Part shown: positions 8,697 through 16,642 of the stretch, piece after piece | How positions within the stretch are numbered: the stretch's first letter is position 1 | How the letters are laid out: each line of letters begins with the position of its first letter | NCBI RefSeq assembly: GCF_016924755.1 | Contig: NZ_JAFFJX010000004.1 | Location: 186,001-250,000 of the forward strand | DNA length: 64,000 bases | Direction: 5' to 3' | Source: Longitalea arenae | GTDB taxonomy: Bacteria > Bacteroidota > Bacteroidia > Chitinophagales > Chitinophagaceae | Made by a program: the position numbers and the translations under genes | Notes under the pieces: model-generated | Seen by the model: the letters and a program-made list of their open reading frames with translations, nothing else | Database searches by the model: none | What the model was told of the DNA's origin: nothing

Positions 8697-9449
8697 ATGA
8701 TCAATGCCATTATAATAGACGATGAACCCTATTGCTGCGAGAGCCTCACCACATTACTGCACCGTTATTGCCCGCAGGTAAACATAGCTGACACCTGTTT
8801 TAGCGGAGCAAGCGCCCTGCAGGCTATAAAGGTGAAAGAACCACAGCTGGTATTTTTAGACATTGAAATGCCGCAGATGAATGGCTTTGAGCTGCTGCAA
8901 AAATTACCTGAAATAAAGTTTCAACTGGTATTTACCACCAGCTATGATCAATATGCCATAAAAGCCATCAGGTTCAGCGCCCTGGATTATTTGCTAAAAC
9001 CTATCGACAGGGATGAACTGCAAAGAGCCGTTCAAAAAGCCATTCAGCACGTTCAACAACCATTGCCACAGCAATTTGAGATCCTGCTGCAAAAAATGAA
9101 GGCGCCCGCAATGACCATTCAAAAAATGGCATTGCCTACCGTGGAAGGTTTGCAAATGATAGCAGTAGACTCCATCCTCAGCTGCTGTTCGAACAGTAAT
9201 TATACCACCCTCCTCACAAAGGATAAACAAAAGATCATTGCATCGCGCACCCTGAAAGAAATAGAGGAAATGCTTGAAGAATATTCCTTTCTTCGCGTGC
9301 ACCATTCTTTTCTTGTAAACCTCAACGAGGTTGACAAATATATTAAGGGAGAAGGCGGCTATCTTACCATGAGCGATGGTTCAACAGTGCCTGTTTCGCG
9401 CAGCAGAAAAGAATTGTTGCTGAAAAAATTACAACCGCATAAACATTAA
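8697..9449 (+). CDS. LytTR-family response regulator
   Basis: The protein has a receiver domain (about residues 1-120) with acidic pocket DDE at 8-10, phosphoacceptor Asp55 in LVFLDIEMP, Thr in FTTSYD and Lys in YLLKPI. A LytTR DNA-binding domain (about 145-245) follows, with RTLKEIEE, FLRVHHSFLVNL and VPVSRSRKELL. I start at 8697 because MINAIIIDDEP is the usual N-terminus of the family; an in-frame ATG at 8673 would add eight residues. It is the output partner of the kinase immediately upstream. LytTR domains bind short direct or inverted repeats, and candidate sites lie at 6494 and 9530. Confidence 0.93.
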   Translation: MINAIIIDDEPYCCESLTTLLHRYCPQVNIADTCFSGASALQAIKVKEPQLVFLDIEMPQMNGFELLQKLPEIKFQLVFTTSYDQYAIKAIRFSALDYLLKPIDRDELQRAVQKAIQHVQQPLPQQFEILLQKMKAPAMTIQKMALPTVEGLQMIAVDSILSCCSNSNYTTLLTKDKQKIIASRTLKEIEEMLEEYSFLRVHHSFLVNLNEVDKYIKGEGGYLTMSDGSTVPVSRSRKELLLKKLQPHKH

Positions 9450-9510
9450 TATGGTGCCGATGATCTATCCGGTTTGCCACCGTAAAGCCCTTTGCTCCCT
9501 GGTTAAGGTC

Positions 9511-9577
9511 AATTATCCTGTATAACCGTCAATGGCTCACTGGCGTTATCGAACGCTATTCCATCAAACTATTTTTG
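9511..9577 (+). promoter_or_regulatory. Promoter of the secreted PepSY-like gene, with the same dyad element as the HK/LytTR promoter
   Basis: AATTATCCT (9511) and CAATGGCTCACTG (from 9530) precede a perfect -7 box TATTTTTG (9570-9577) by the same 40-bp offset seen upstream of the kinase gene. The block contains a dyad: CGTCAATG, centre GCT, then CACTGGCG, whose complement differs from the left arm at two positions. The gene start is 42 bp after the -7 box. Confidence 0.55.
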
Positions 9578-9618
9578 CTCCATTATTCATTTCACCAGTC
9601 AAATTAAAAAGTATAGCC

Positions 9619-10146
9619 ATGAAAAAATGCATTTCTATTGGTCTGGTATTAGCTTTACTGACCACTGTATCGAACAGTACCTTTGCGCAGCTTGCCTTTA
9701 ATAACAAAAAGCTGAGGCCGGCATTTTCTTTTGAAGCCCATAAGTTACCACCCTACGAATCGAAAGATGCTGCAAACATTCATCCAAAAGCAACCGAGAA
9801 CTTTATCACAAGCTATGAAAATGCAACGGATGCAAAATGGACCGTGTTGAAGAACGGCGAATCACTGGTTCATTTCTACAGCGATGGTATTGAAACGAAG
9901 GTGTTTTATACCAGGAAAGGGAAACATGTAGCCACGATCCGCTATTATTCTGAACACACACTGCCAGCTGACGTGCGGCACCTGGTAAAATCCGTTTATT
10001 ATGACTTCAGCATTTTTTTGGTGATCGAGGTCACGCTTAATAATCAAACTGCGTACCTGGTAAAAATGGAAGATAGTAACCGTTTTAAAACGATCAAAGT
10101 AATAGATGGGGAAATGGATGTAATGGAAGATCTGGAAAAATTATAA
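9619..10146 (+). CDS. Secreted PepSY-like protein (DUF2874-type)
   Basis: I use the ATG at 9619, which gives a clean signal peptide (MKKCISIGLVLALLTTVSNS, cleavage after TFA) and a mature part of about 150 residues. The TTG-initiated longer frame has no support. The mature protein carries the Bacteroidota PepSY-like pattern: NFITSYENATDAKWTVLKNG, then a strand giving a Tyr/Phe-containing product (HFYSDGIETKVFYTRKGK), a TLPADVRHLV helix and strands ending in YLVKMED. The role of these small periplasmic proteins is unknown. A paralogue with the same layout lies at 62503. The promoter element shared with the kinase/LytTR operon makes it a probable target of that system. Confidence 0.75.
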   Translation: MKKCISIGLVLALLTTVSNSTFAQLAFNNKKLRPAFSFEAHKLPPYESKDAANIHPKATENFITSYENATDAKWTVLKNGESLVHFYSDGIETKVFYTRKGKHVATIRYYSEHTLPADVRHLVKSVYYDFSIFLVIEVTLNNQTAYLVKMEDSNRFKTIKVIDGEMDVMEDLEKL

Positions 10147-10162
10147 GGTTGATCAAAAAATG

Positions 10163-10193
10163 ACTGTGCCACGTTTTTAAACGGTGGCACAGT
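10163..10193. terminator. Strong hairpin after the PepSY-like gene
   Basis: A perfect 10-bp stem, ACTGTGCCAC (10163-10172) with GTGGCACAGT (10184-10193), starts 16 bp after the stop codon. No long T run follows on the plus strand, so termination efficiency is uncertain. Confidence 0.6.
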
Positions 10194-10269
10194 TAAAACT
10201 TTAAGCAGGCAGGCCCGGTTGGTAGAAGATAAGCGGTACGGCCTTACCTTTGCCAATCAAATTTCTTAC

Positions 10270-11376
10270 ATGAGTTCGCTGCTTAAAGACCTTTATTCTC
10301 CCGCATTTTACGACCGCCTGTCAAATTCATTTGTTCATACGATCGAAGGATTTGATAAAAGGAAATTCAAACGTTTGCTGTTGAACGAGGACTTTGAATC
10401 GATGGAGCTGAAGGAACGCATGAAGTTTACCGCGCGCTGTATGCATGCCTTTATGCCGCAAACCTTTGGACCGGCTAGCATTAAAACGCTGTTTGCCATA
10501 GTTGACCGGTGGCGGAAACATGAATTTCCCCGGGGCGGACTGGAACATATGTTCCTGCCGGATTATGTGGAAACCTTTGGCCTGAACAACTACGACAATT
10601 CCGTCAGGGCATTGGAATATATCACTCAGTATGTAAGTTGTGAGTTTGCGGTGCGGCCCTTTTTGCTTCGATATTATCAACCTATGCTGGCGCAGATGGT
10701 GCGCTGGTCAACACACGAAAGCGAAGCGGTGCGCCGGCTGGCCAGTGAAGGCTCGCGCCCCCGCCTGCCCTGGGCACTTCGGGTACCGGCCCTTGTGGAG
10801 GACCCCGCTGTATTACTTCCGATCCTGGAGAATTTAAAGAACGACCCCTCAGAAACGGTCCGTCGCAGTGTGGCCAACAGCCTCAATGATATTGCGAAAG
10901 ATCATCCCGACCTAGTCATTACGCTTGCCCGTAAATGGCAAGGGATCAACCCCCAGGTAGATGCTGTGATCAAACATGGAAGCCGGACGCTATTGAAAAA
11001 AGGCCATACTGGCATTCTGGCGCATTATGGGTTGGAAAGTCAGCATATAGAGCTGACCGCCCTGGAAGTGCTAACACCGGTTGTGAAGATCGGCAACAGC
11101 TTACGGTTCCGGTTCAATGTAATTAATAATGGGAAAGCGGCGCAGCCGGTGCGTATTGAATATGGTATTTATTACCTGAAAGCGAACGGTACGCTCGCCA
11201 GGAAAGTATTTAAGATCAGTGAACGCCTGTTTCAGCAGGGAGAAGCTGTCACTGTCGAACGGAGCCAGTCCTTTAAACTGATCACAACAAGGACCTTCTA
11301 CCCCGGCGCCCACCAGCTCTCCGTCATTGTTAATGGAGCAGAAAAAGCAATAGCCGGTTTTACGCTCAGGAAATAG
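10270..11376 (+). CDS. DNA alkylation repair protein (AlkC/AlkD-type HEAT-repeat glycosylase)
   Basis: The start ATG at 10270 (MSSLLKDLYSP) is preferred over an upstream TTG. The 368-residue product is all-helical for its first 265 residues, with HEAT-like helices (for example RRLASEGSRPRLPW, PSETVRRSVANSLNDIAKDHP). This is the signature of AlkC/AlkD alkylpurine glycosylases, which excise cationic N3/N7-alkyl purines without base flipping. A C-terminal beta-rich segment (about 270-368) resembles the immunoglobulin-like domain known from the AlkC branch, so AlkC is the better assignment. It stands alone between a hairpin and the HopJ-like gene 46 bp downstream. Confidence 0.85.
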   Translation: MSSLLKDLYSPAFYDRLSNSFVHTIEGFDKRKFKRLLLNEDFESMELKERMKFTARCMHAFMPQTFGPASIKTLFAIVDRWRKHEFPRGGLEHMFLPDYVETFGLNNYDNSVRALEYITQYVSCEFAVRPFLLRYYQPMLAQMVRWSTHESEAVRRLASEGSRPRLPWALRVPALVEDPAVLLPILENLKNDPSETVRRSVANSLNDIAKDHPDLVITLARKWQGINPQVDAVIKHGSRTLLKKGHTGILAHYGLESQHIELTALEVLTPVVKIGNSLRFRFNVINNGKAAQPVRIEYGIYYLKANGTLARKVFKISERLFQQGEAVTVERSQSFKLITTRTFYPGAHQLSVIVNGAEKAIAGFTLRK

Positions 11377-11422
11377 TTATTTTTGCCGGGAAGGACTCAC
11401 ATTTTAAATACATAGTATCTCA

Positions 11423-11764
11423 ATGAAAGAACAACTCACTATCCTGATCAACAAATTAAAAAACAATGCAATCACATTCAAAGAGGTGATTGAATTCATA
11501 GAAAGCTATTATCAGCATCAGCCCACGGCCTTTAAAAATGGCGAAGTGTATAATGAAGCAACGCGGAACCAGGGCAGCGCTAAGGTATTTTCTTTCGCAA
11601 AACTAAATGACCTGAGCAAGGAAGATACACTTTACCTGTTTGCCGAGCACTATCAATCGGTATTGAATACGCCGGATGCATCAGATCACCAAAACATCAG
11701 GCAGTTCATGAAACATGGCTGGCCCGGACTGGTCTTTGAGGGAGAGGCGCTGGTAGCAAAATAA
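11423..11764 (+). CDS. HopJ-type effector-like small protein
   Basis: This 113-residue soluble protein has the HopJ pattern: TFKEVIEFIESYYQHQPTAF, FKNGEVYNEA, NQGSAKVFSFAKL and the DASDHQNIRQFMKHGWPG segment. Its length matches the family. HopJ was named from a Pseudomonas type III effector, but homologues are widespread in free-living bacteria without type III secretion, and none is seen here. A cytosolic housekeeping role is more likely than secretion; the actual activity is unknown. It probably shares a transcript with the upstream glycosylase and ends at a strong terminator. Confidence 0.85.
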   Translation: MKEQLTILINKLKNNAITFKEVIEFIESYYQHQPTAFKNGEVYNEATRNQGSAKVFSFAKLNDLSKEDTLYLFAEHYQSVLNTPDASDHQNIRQFMKHGWPGLVFEGEALVAK

Positions 11765-11777
11765 ATGAACGAATGTC

Positions 11778-11812
11778 AAAAGGCCATGGATCCGGATTCT
11801 ATGGCCTTTTTT
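11778..11812. terminator. Bidirectional terminator between hopJ-like and marR-like genes
   Basis: A perfect 10-bp stem, AAAAGGCCAT (11778-11787) and ATGGCCTTTT (11801-11810), has A and T runs at the two ends. It serves the plus-strand gene ending at 11764 and the minus-strand gene ending at 11835. Confidence 0.85.
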
Positions 11813-11834
11813 ACAAGATCATCATTGTTGTTTA

Positions 11835-12269
11835 TTAACTGCCATTTAAGATCTGCATGATCTCCTGCATATGTTTCACCAGTTCTTTTTGCTTGCTGGC
11901 GGCCAATGGCGTTATCAGCGCATCTACCTGGTCGTTTGACGCACGGTTTAAGGTATGAAAGACTTTAAGGCCTTTTTCCGACAATGCCAGTAAGGATACC
12001 CGGGCGTCGGTAGAGAAATTCTCTTTGTTGATAAGCCCGTTCTTTTCAAATTTCTTCAGGATCCGGCTAACATAGCCTTTATCCATACGCAAGGTAGAAA
12101 CGATCTGTGAAGCGCTTATTTGTTTTCCGGTATATATTTCATAGAGAATGCGTGCTTCCGCCAGCGAATAATCACTGTCGAGCAGGTGACCATCCAGTAA
12201 ACCGATCAATCGGGTGTAGAACCGGTTAAATTCCCGGATGTCCTGAATCAATTTGGTCTTATCCTTCAT
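11835..12269 (-). CDS. MarR-family transcriptional regulator
   Basis: The 144-residue protein has a winged helix-turn-helix of MarR type: LAEARILYEIYTGKQISASQIVSTL, recognition helix region MDKGYVSRILKKFEKNGLI, wing STDARVSLLALSEKGLKVF, with dimerisation helices at both ends. It lies 60 bp downstream of the acetyltransferase gene on the same strand, and a 7-bp hairpin (TGTTGCC/GGCAACA, 12305-12321) sits in the gap. MarR and GNAT domains also occur fused in one polypeptide in other bacteria, which supports a functional pair. A repressor of its own operon is the likely role; the ligand is unknown. Confidence 0.9.
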   Translation of the reverse strand: MKDKTKLIQDIREFNRFYTRLIGLLDGHLLDSDYSLAEARILYEIYTGKQISASQIVSTLRMDKGYVSRILKKFEKNGLINKENFSTDARVSLLALSEKGLKVFHTLNRASNDQVDALITPLAASKQKELVKHMQEIMQILNGS

Positions 12270-12329
12270 GTACTTTGATGCTTTAGAATGTGTATAAGCT
12301 TTATTGTTGCCATCGGCAACATTCTGAAC

Positions 12330-12830
12330 TTAAGCCAGGTGCAGGTCATACCGCCTTTCTACAAGCAGTTTGCCAAAGGCCCTGGACGGCTTTTCTTCGG
12401 TAAGTGTAAAGCCAAACCGGGTGTATAAGCTAATGGCAGCATGCTGTTCATCGGTGGTCCACAGGTAAGCATCTTTCACAGCACGTTGTTTCATGAACGC
12501 GATAAACTCTGACATCAATTTTTTTCCCAGGCCAACGCCTCTGTACTCCGGTAAAAAGATAAAGTACCGCAATTGTATGGCATGCTGCCGGTGCTGGGCA
12601 ACCAGGGCGCCTATGATCCGGCCATGATGTTCACAGATCCAGATGCGGTCCAAGGCCGGGTCATATTGATGGGCAAGTTCTCCCAGTCCGCCTAAAACAT
12701 ATGCTTCAAAGTTTAACCCATAGCCGCATTCCCTGGCATACAGCTCGCCATGCATATAGGCTATATAACCCAGATCGCCCGGAAGCAGCTGGCTCCTTAC
12801 TGTAATATCATTCAATGCAATTGTCTTCAT
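12330..12830 (-). CDS. GNAT-family N-acetyltransferase
   Basis: This single-domain GNAT fold has 166 residues. The acetyl-CoA loop is EYRGVGLGKKLMSEF, matching the R/QxxGxG/A consensus. It is preceded by the strand IQLRYFIFLP and followed by AYLWTTDEQHAAISLYTRFGFT, the usual C-terminal motif. The acceptor substrate cannot be inferred. The gene is first in a two-gene unit with the MarR regulator, an arrangement equivalent to known MarR-GNAT fusions. Confidence 0.88.
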   Translation of the reverse strand: MKTIALNDITVRSQLLPGDLGYIAYMHGELYARECGYGLNFEAYVLGGLGELAHQYDPALDRIWICEHHGRIIGALVAQHRQHAIQLRYFIFLPEYRGVGLGKKLMSEFIAFMKQRAVKDAYLWTTDEQHAAISLYTRFGFTLTEEKPSRAFGKLLVERRYDLHLA

Positions 12831-12874
12831 AATATACCCCCTGTATTATTATTACCAGTTCCCCTTGTTTAATA

Positions 12875-12905
12875 CAAAGTAAATAAAATAGGTTGACTTT
12901 GGCAA
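12875..12905 (-). promoter_or_regulatory. Candidate promoter of the GNAT-MarR operon
   Basis: On the minus strand TTG (complement of 12903-12905), a 20-bp spacer, then TTACTTTG (complement of 12875-12882) match the Bacteroidota -33/-7 layout with one mismatch in TAnnTTTG. The gene start is 44 bp downstream. Confidence 0.4.
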
Positions 12906-13474
12906 CTAATTGTCCTTCCTGCCTGTGTCAGCTGATCATAGGAAACAGGTTTCCTGTTCCCTATTACTATATTATAAATTTTTGCTATTCGCGTTCTTGC
13001 TTTCCTGTAGCCAAAACCGATGATAGCCGGTGATATAGATTGCAAAATCCTGCATGTATAACATCATTGCACATTAAAAACCGCATAAATTGCGTTATTG
13101 CCTTGTTATTGTGCCACTTTTTGCGTTAAACAGCATTATATTTGAAAATAACCACTACGAACTGTTTATGCTTAGAAAGAAGCGTCAGGCACATCTATTA
13201 TACCAGGCAAACCTGCATACCAGGGGTTTATTATGCCTGCTCAGCCACCCGTGTTTTTTAATCATCAACAACATTCCAGGGCTTCCACCCCATGATCAAG
13301 CAGGGCACCCGTATGTCGATCCGGGCATTCAGGCACTATAGGCGCCTGCACGGAACCAGGGCATTTACAGATCAGGACTTATGAAAACAATGCATCTGAA
13401 CCGTTCAATATTAGTATTGAACTGAAAAACCTTTCCGTATTCAACCATCGATTCATTGACCCAAAAAAACTGTT
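12906..13474 (+). promoter_or_regulatory. Long non-coding region upstream of the first SusC gene, with a -7-like box at 13137-13144
   Basis: No convincing gene is seen in these 569 bp. TATATTTG at 13137-13144 is a perfect TAnnTTTG match, but no -33 box is present at the expected distance. If used, it would give a leader of about 325 nt before the SusC ATG at 13475. An 83-codon plus-strand frame inside (13090-13341) shows no family features. Confidence 0.35.
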
Positions 13475-16400
13475 ATGAGAAAATTCATGAGAAAATGGAG
13501 GCTTTTTAGTTTGATCATGATCATTGTGCTCGACATGATCTCGAAGAACCTGATAGCACAAGGAGTTCCTCTCAGCGGAACGGTGCTTTCAGAAGAAGGT
13601 GCACCGCTGCCGGGTGTAACGGTCAGTGTAAGCGGCACCGACCGGGCGGCGCTCACAGATATCAAAGGCAAATTCACCATTACAGCCAATGAAGGCGCCA
13701 TGCTGGAATTCAGCCATGTAGGCTATGTTAAACAAAGGGTAAAAGCCAGCGCCGGCATGGAAATACGTCTATCACTCAGCGCATCAGGCCAGATGCAGGA
13801 CGTGGTGGTTACGGCCATGGGTATTAAAAAGGAAAGAAAGGCATTGGGATATTCGGTCACCGAATTAAATGCGCAGGAACTGATGAAGAATAAAAATACC
13901 AATGTGGTTAACTCCCTGGTTGGTAAAGTGCCCGGAGTAAACATTACCCAGTTCAGCGGTGCAGCCGGCGCCGGGGCGTCTATCACGATCCGCGGTGGTA
14001 ACTCTACGTCGGATGGCAGGCAAAACCAGCCATTATTTGTTGTAGATGGCGTCATTTACGACAATTCAACTTCTGTCACCGGTAATTCCGCTACCGATGG
14101 CGCCACCCGCAGCAATACCACATACTCGAACCGGGTTATGGATATTAACCCCGAAGATATTGAAAGCCTGTCGGTGCTGAAAGGGGCTGCTGCTGCTGCA
14201 TTGTATGGATCAAGAGCAGCAGACGGCGTGGTGATCATCACTACCAAGAAAGGCGCGGAAGGTACGGTAAAAGTGAATGTAGCCAGTAAAGTGATCAGTT
14301 CCTGGGCGAATAAATTGCCCGAAGCACAAACCAGATTTGGGAACGGTTCCTACGCCAGCAACGGGGTCTTCAACGATATCACGTATAACTCCTGGGGACA
14401 GGCCATTGAACCTACAGAAACCGTGTACGATAATATAGGTGATTTCTTTCAGCACGGCATGGTGTATGATAACAATGTAAACGTATCGGGCGGCACCAAG
14501 AACAGCGCTTTCTTTTTATCGGGTTCTAATTTTGATCAAACGGGCATCGTTCCCAACACCGGGTTTAAGAAAACGACCTTTCGTTTTAACGGCGAACAAA
14601 AATATGGCCGTTTGACCCTGAATGCGAACGTCGCTTATTCCATTGCGAAAACTGATAGAACACTCACTACAGCCGGCTTATATAGCGGTGGCGGCAATGG
14701 CGCCATGGGCGCTGTATACAGCTGGCCCCAGGTATTCGACATGAAGCAGTATGAGAACATCGACGGTACCCAGTATCGCAAGTTCGCCGGAACACTTCCC
14801 CTGGAAACCGATACAGACAATCCTTACTGGATCATTAATAAAGACAAATTAACTTCCCAGACCAAACGTATTACCGCAGGCATTAACGGTAATTATAAAA
14901 TTGCCAGCTGGTGGGATATCATTGCCCGTTTAGGCTATGATCAGTACAACACAAATGATTACACGTATATTGCCCCGGGTTCTGCTGTGATCCCCCTGTA
15001 CCAGAACGGCCGCCTGAGCAAAAACCTGAACAGCTATACGTTCATCACAACCACCGTGATGAGTAATTTTCACAAAACATTCGGCGCTTTTGAAACCCGC
15101 CTGATGTTGGGAAGCACTACCGAAAATACCGAATGGGTAAACCAGAATCATTGGGGACACAATTTTATAACTGCCGGTACCATAAGCTTCGGCAACATCG
15201 CAAACACCAATCAATTCTTCAAGGATGCCACCACCCAAAAACGGCTGGTAGGCGCCTATGGTGAATTTGGTATTTCTTATAAAGACATTGCTTATCTCAC
15301 GGCAACCGGACGCAATGACTGGTCTTCTACATTGCCTTTAAACAACAGGTCCTATTTTTATCCTTCCATCAGCGGTTCATTGGTGTTTACAGAACTGTTG
15401 CCTCAAATGCCCCATCTTTCCTTTGGTAAAGTGCGGGCAAGCTGGGCGCAGGTTGGTAAAGACGCCAATCCCTATGCCACCCTTACTTATGTCAATGATC
15501 CGATCATCGTTGGTTCTTTTACCGGCATCGGTAATCAATACACCAGCGGTAATCCTTTTTTGAAGCCTGAAATTCAGAATTCCTGGGAAGTGGGCGGCGA
15601 GCTGCGATTCCTGAATAATCGTATTGGCCTGGACTATACTTATTATCACAGCCAGACAAAAAATCAGATCGCCCAACCGCGTTTGTCCAATGCGAGCGGT
15701 TATATTTTGACGTCTATTAACTCAGGTTCCGTTATTAACAAGGGAATGGAAATAGCCCTTACCGGTAAAGCAATCACAAGAAAGGATTTCGCATGGGATG
15801 TAATGCTGAATTTCTCCTATAACAAAGGCCGTTTGGGCGCTTTCCTGCCAGGCGTAGCTTATTTCTATCCTACAGACGCTCAATTTGGAACCGTAAAAGC
15901 AGCTTCCATTCCGAACGGTGGCTATTTCCTGGGCATGACCGGTACCACCTACTTGCGGGAAACAGATGCGGATAAAAAGGAAATTTCGAATGGACGCTAC
16001 CAGGTAGATCCTACCACCGGATTATACAAACTGAACACCAATAACCCCATCGTAGGTAACCGGGAACCCAGTTTCATCGGGGGCTTTAACAATACGTTCC
16101 GTTACAAGAAATTCATCTTATCGTTCCTGCTCGATTTTCGTAAAGGCGGAGATGTGTATAACGGAACTGAATATGCCATGGTCATAAACGGTTTAAGTAA
16201 AAGAACCCTGGAGAATGACCGTCAATCAGTGACCGTAAGTGGCGTCAACAGTCAGACCGGCGCTGATTTTACGCAAACCTATAATGCAGATCAGTCATAT
16301 ACCATTAACGGAACAACCTATTCCGGCAGGCATATGATCCAACAGTACTGGGCAAACTACGCAGCAAATTCCATGAATTTTATTACTTCCGTGAATTGGG

Positions 16401-16642
16401 TAAAACTGCGTTCGCTGTCGTTAAGTTATGATTTCACCGGTATGTTGAAAAGCAAAAAGATCATCAAAGAACTGTCAGCAACCGCAATAGGCACCAATTT
16501 ATATACATGGACCAATTACAAAGGAATGGATCCTGAAGTTAGTGCAGCAGGCGGAACAGGCGGCTCGGGCTCTACCGGTATCGATTACCTGGGCGTGCCT
16601 GCAGTAGCCAGTTTCACCTTTGGCATAAACCTTACGTTTTAA
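13475..16642 (+). CDS. SusC/RagA-family TonB-linked outer-membrane transporter
   Basis: This is a 1055-residue outer-membrane receptor. A signal peptide (about 1-29, ending NLIAQ) is followed by a carboxypeptidase-regulatory-like beta-sandwich (GTVLSEEGAPLPGVTVSVSGT, about 33-110). The plug carries the family motifs LVGKVPGVNI, ITIRGGNSTS, PLFVVDGVIYDN, DIESLSVLKGAAAAALYGSRAADGVVIITTKKG. A 22-stranded barrel ends in the aromatic strand SFTFGINLTF. It imports oligomers together with its SusD partner, whose start codon overlaps the stop by one base (TAATG). No glycosidase is in the operon, so the substrate is open; a peptide or small glycan is possible. Confidence 0.95.
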   Translation: MRKFMRKWRLFSLIMIIVLDMISKNLIAQGVPLSGTVLSEEGAPLPGVTVSVSGTDRAALTDIKGKFTITANEGAMLEFSHVGYVKQRVKASAGMEIRLSLSASGQMQDVVVTAMGIKKERKALGYSVTELNAQELMKNKNTNVVNSLVGKVPGVNITQFSGAAGAGASITIRGGNSTSDGRQNQPLFVVDGVIYDNSTSVTGNSATDGATRSNTTYSNRVMDINPEDIESLSVLKGAAAAALYGSRAADGVVIITTKKGAEGTVKVNVASKVISSWANKLPEAQTRFGNGSYASNGVFNDITYNSWGQAIEPTETVYDNIGDFFQHGMVYDNNVNVSGGTKNSAFFLSGSNFDQTGIVPNTGFKKTTFRFNGEQKYGRLTLNANVAYSIAKTDRTLTTAGLYSGGGNGAMGAVYSWPQVFDMKQYENIDGTQYRKFAGTLPLETDTDNPYWIINKDKLTSQTKRITAGINGNYKIASWWDIIARLGYDQYNTNDYTYIAPGSAVIPLYQNGRLSKNLNSYTFITTTVMSNFHKTFGAFETRLMLGSTTENTEWVNQNHWGHNFITAGTISFGNIANTNQFFKDATTQKRLVGAYGEFGISYKDIAYLTATGRNDWSSTLPLNNRSYFYPSISGSLVFTELLPQMPHLSFGKVRASWAQVGKDANPYATLTYVNDPIIVGSFTGIGNQYTSGNPFLKPEIQNSWEVGGELRFLNNRIGLDYTYYHSQTKNQIAQPRLSNASGYILTSINSGSVINKGMEIALTGKAITRKDFAWDVMLNFSYNKGRLGAFLPGVAYFYPTDAQFGTVKAASIPNGGYFLGMTGTTYLRETDADKKEISNGRYQVDPTTGLYKLNTNNPIVGNREPSFIGGFNNTFRYKKFILSFLLDFRKGGDVYNGTEYAMVINGLSKRTLENDRQSVTVSGVNSQTGADFTQTYNADQSYTINGTTYSGRHMIQQYWANYAANSMNFITSVNWVKLRSLSLSYDFTGMLKSKKIIKELSATAIGTNLYTWTNYKGMDPEVSAAGGTGGSGSTGIDYLGVPAVASFTFGINLTF

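Noticed and set aside
11423-11764. HopJ-like protein as evidence for a type III secretion system
   Set aside because: No secretion genes are present, and the family is widespread in bacteria without such systems.
13090-13341. 83-codon plus-strand frame before the first susC
   Set aside because: No recognisable features; lies across the predicted promoter region.
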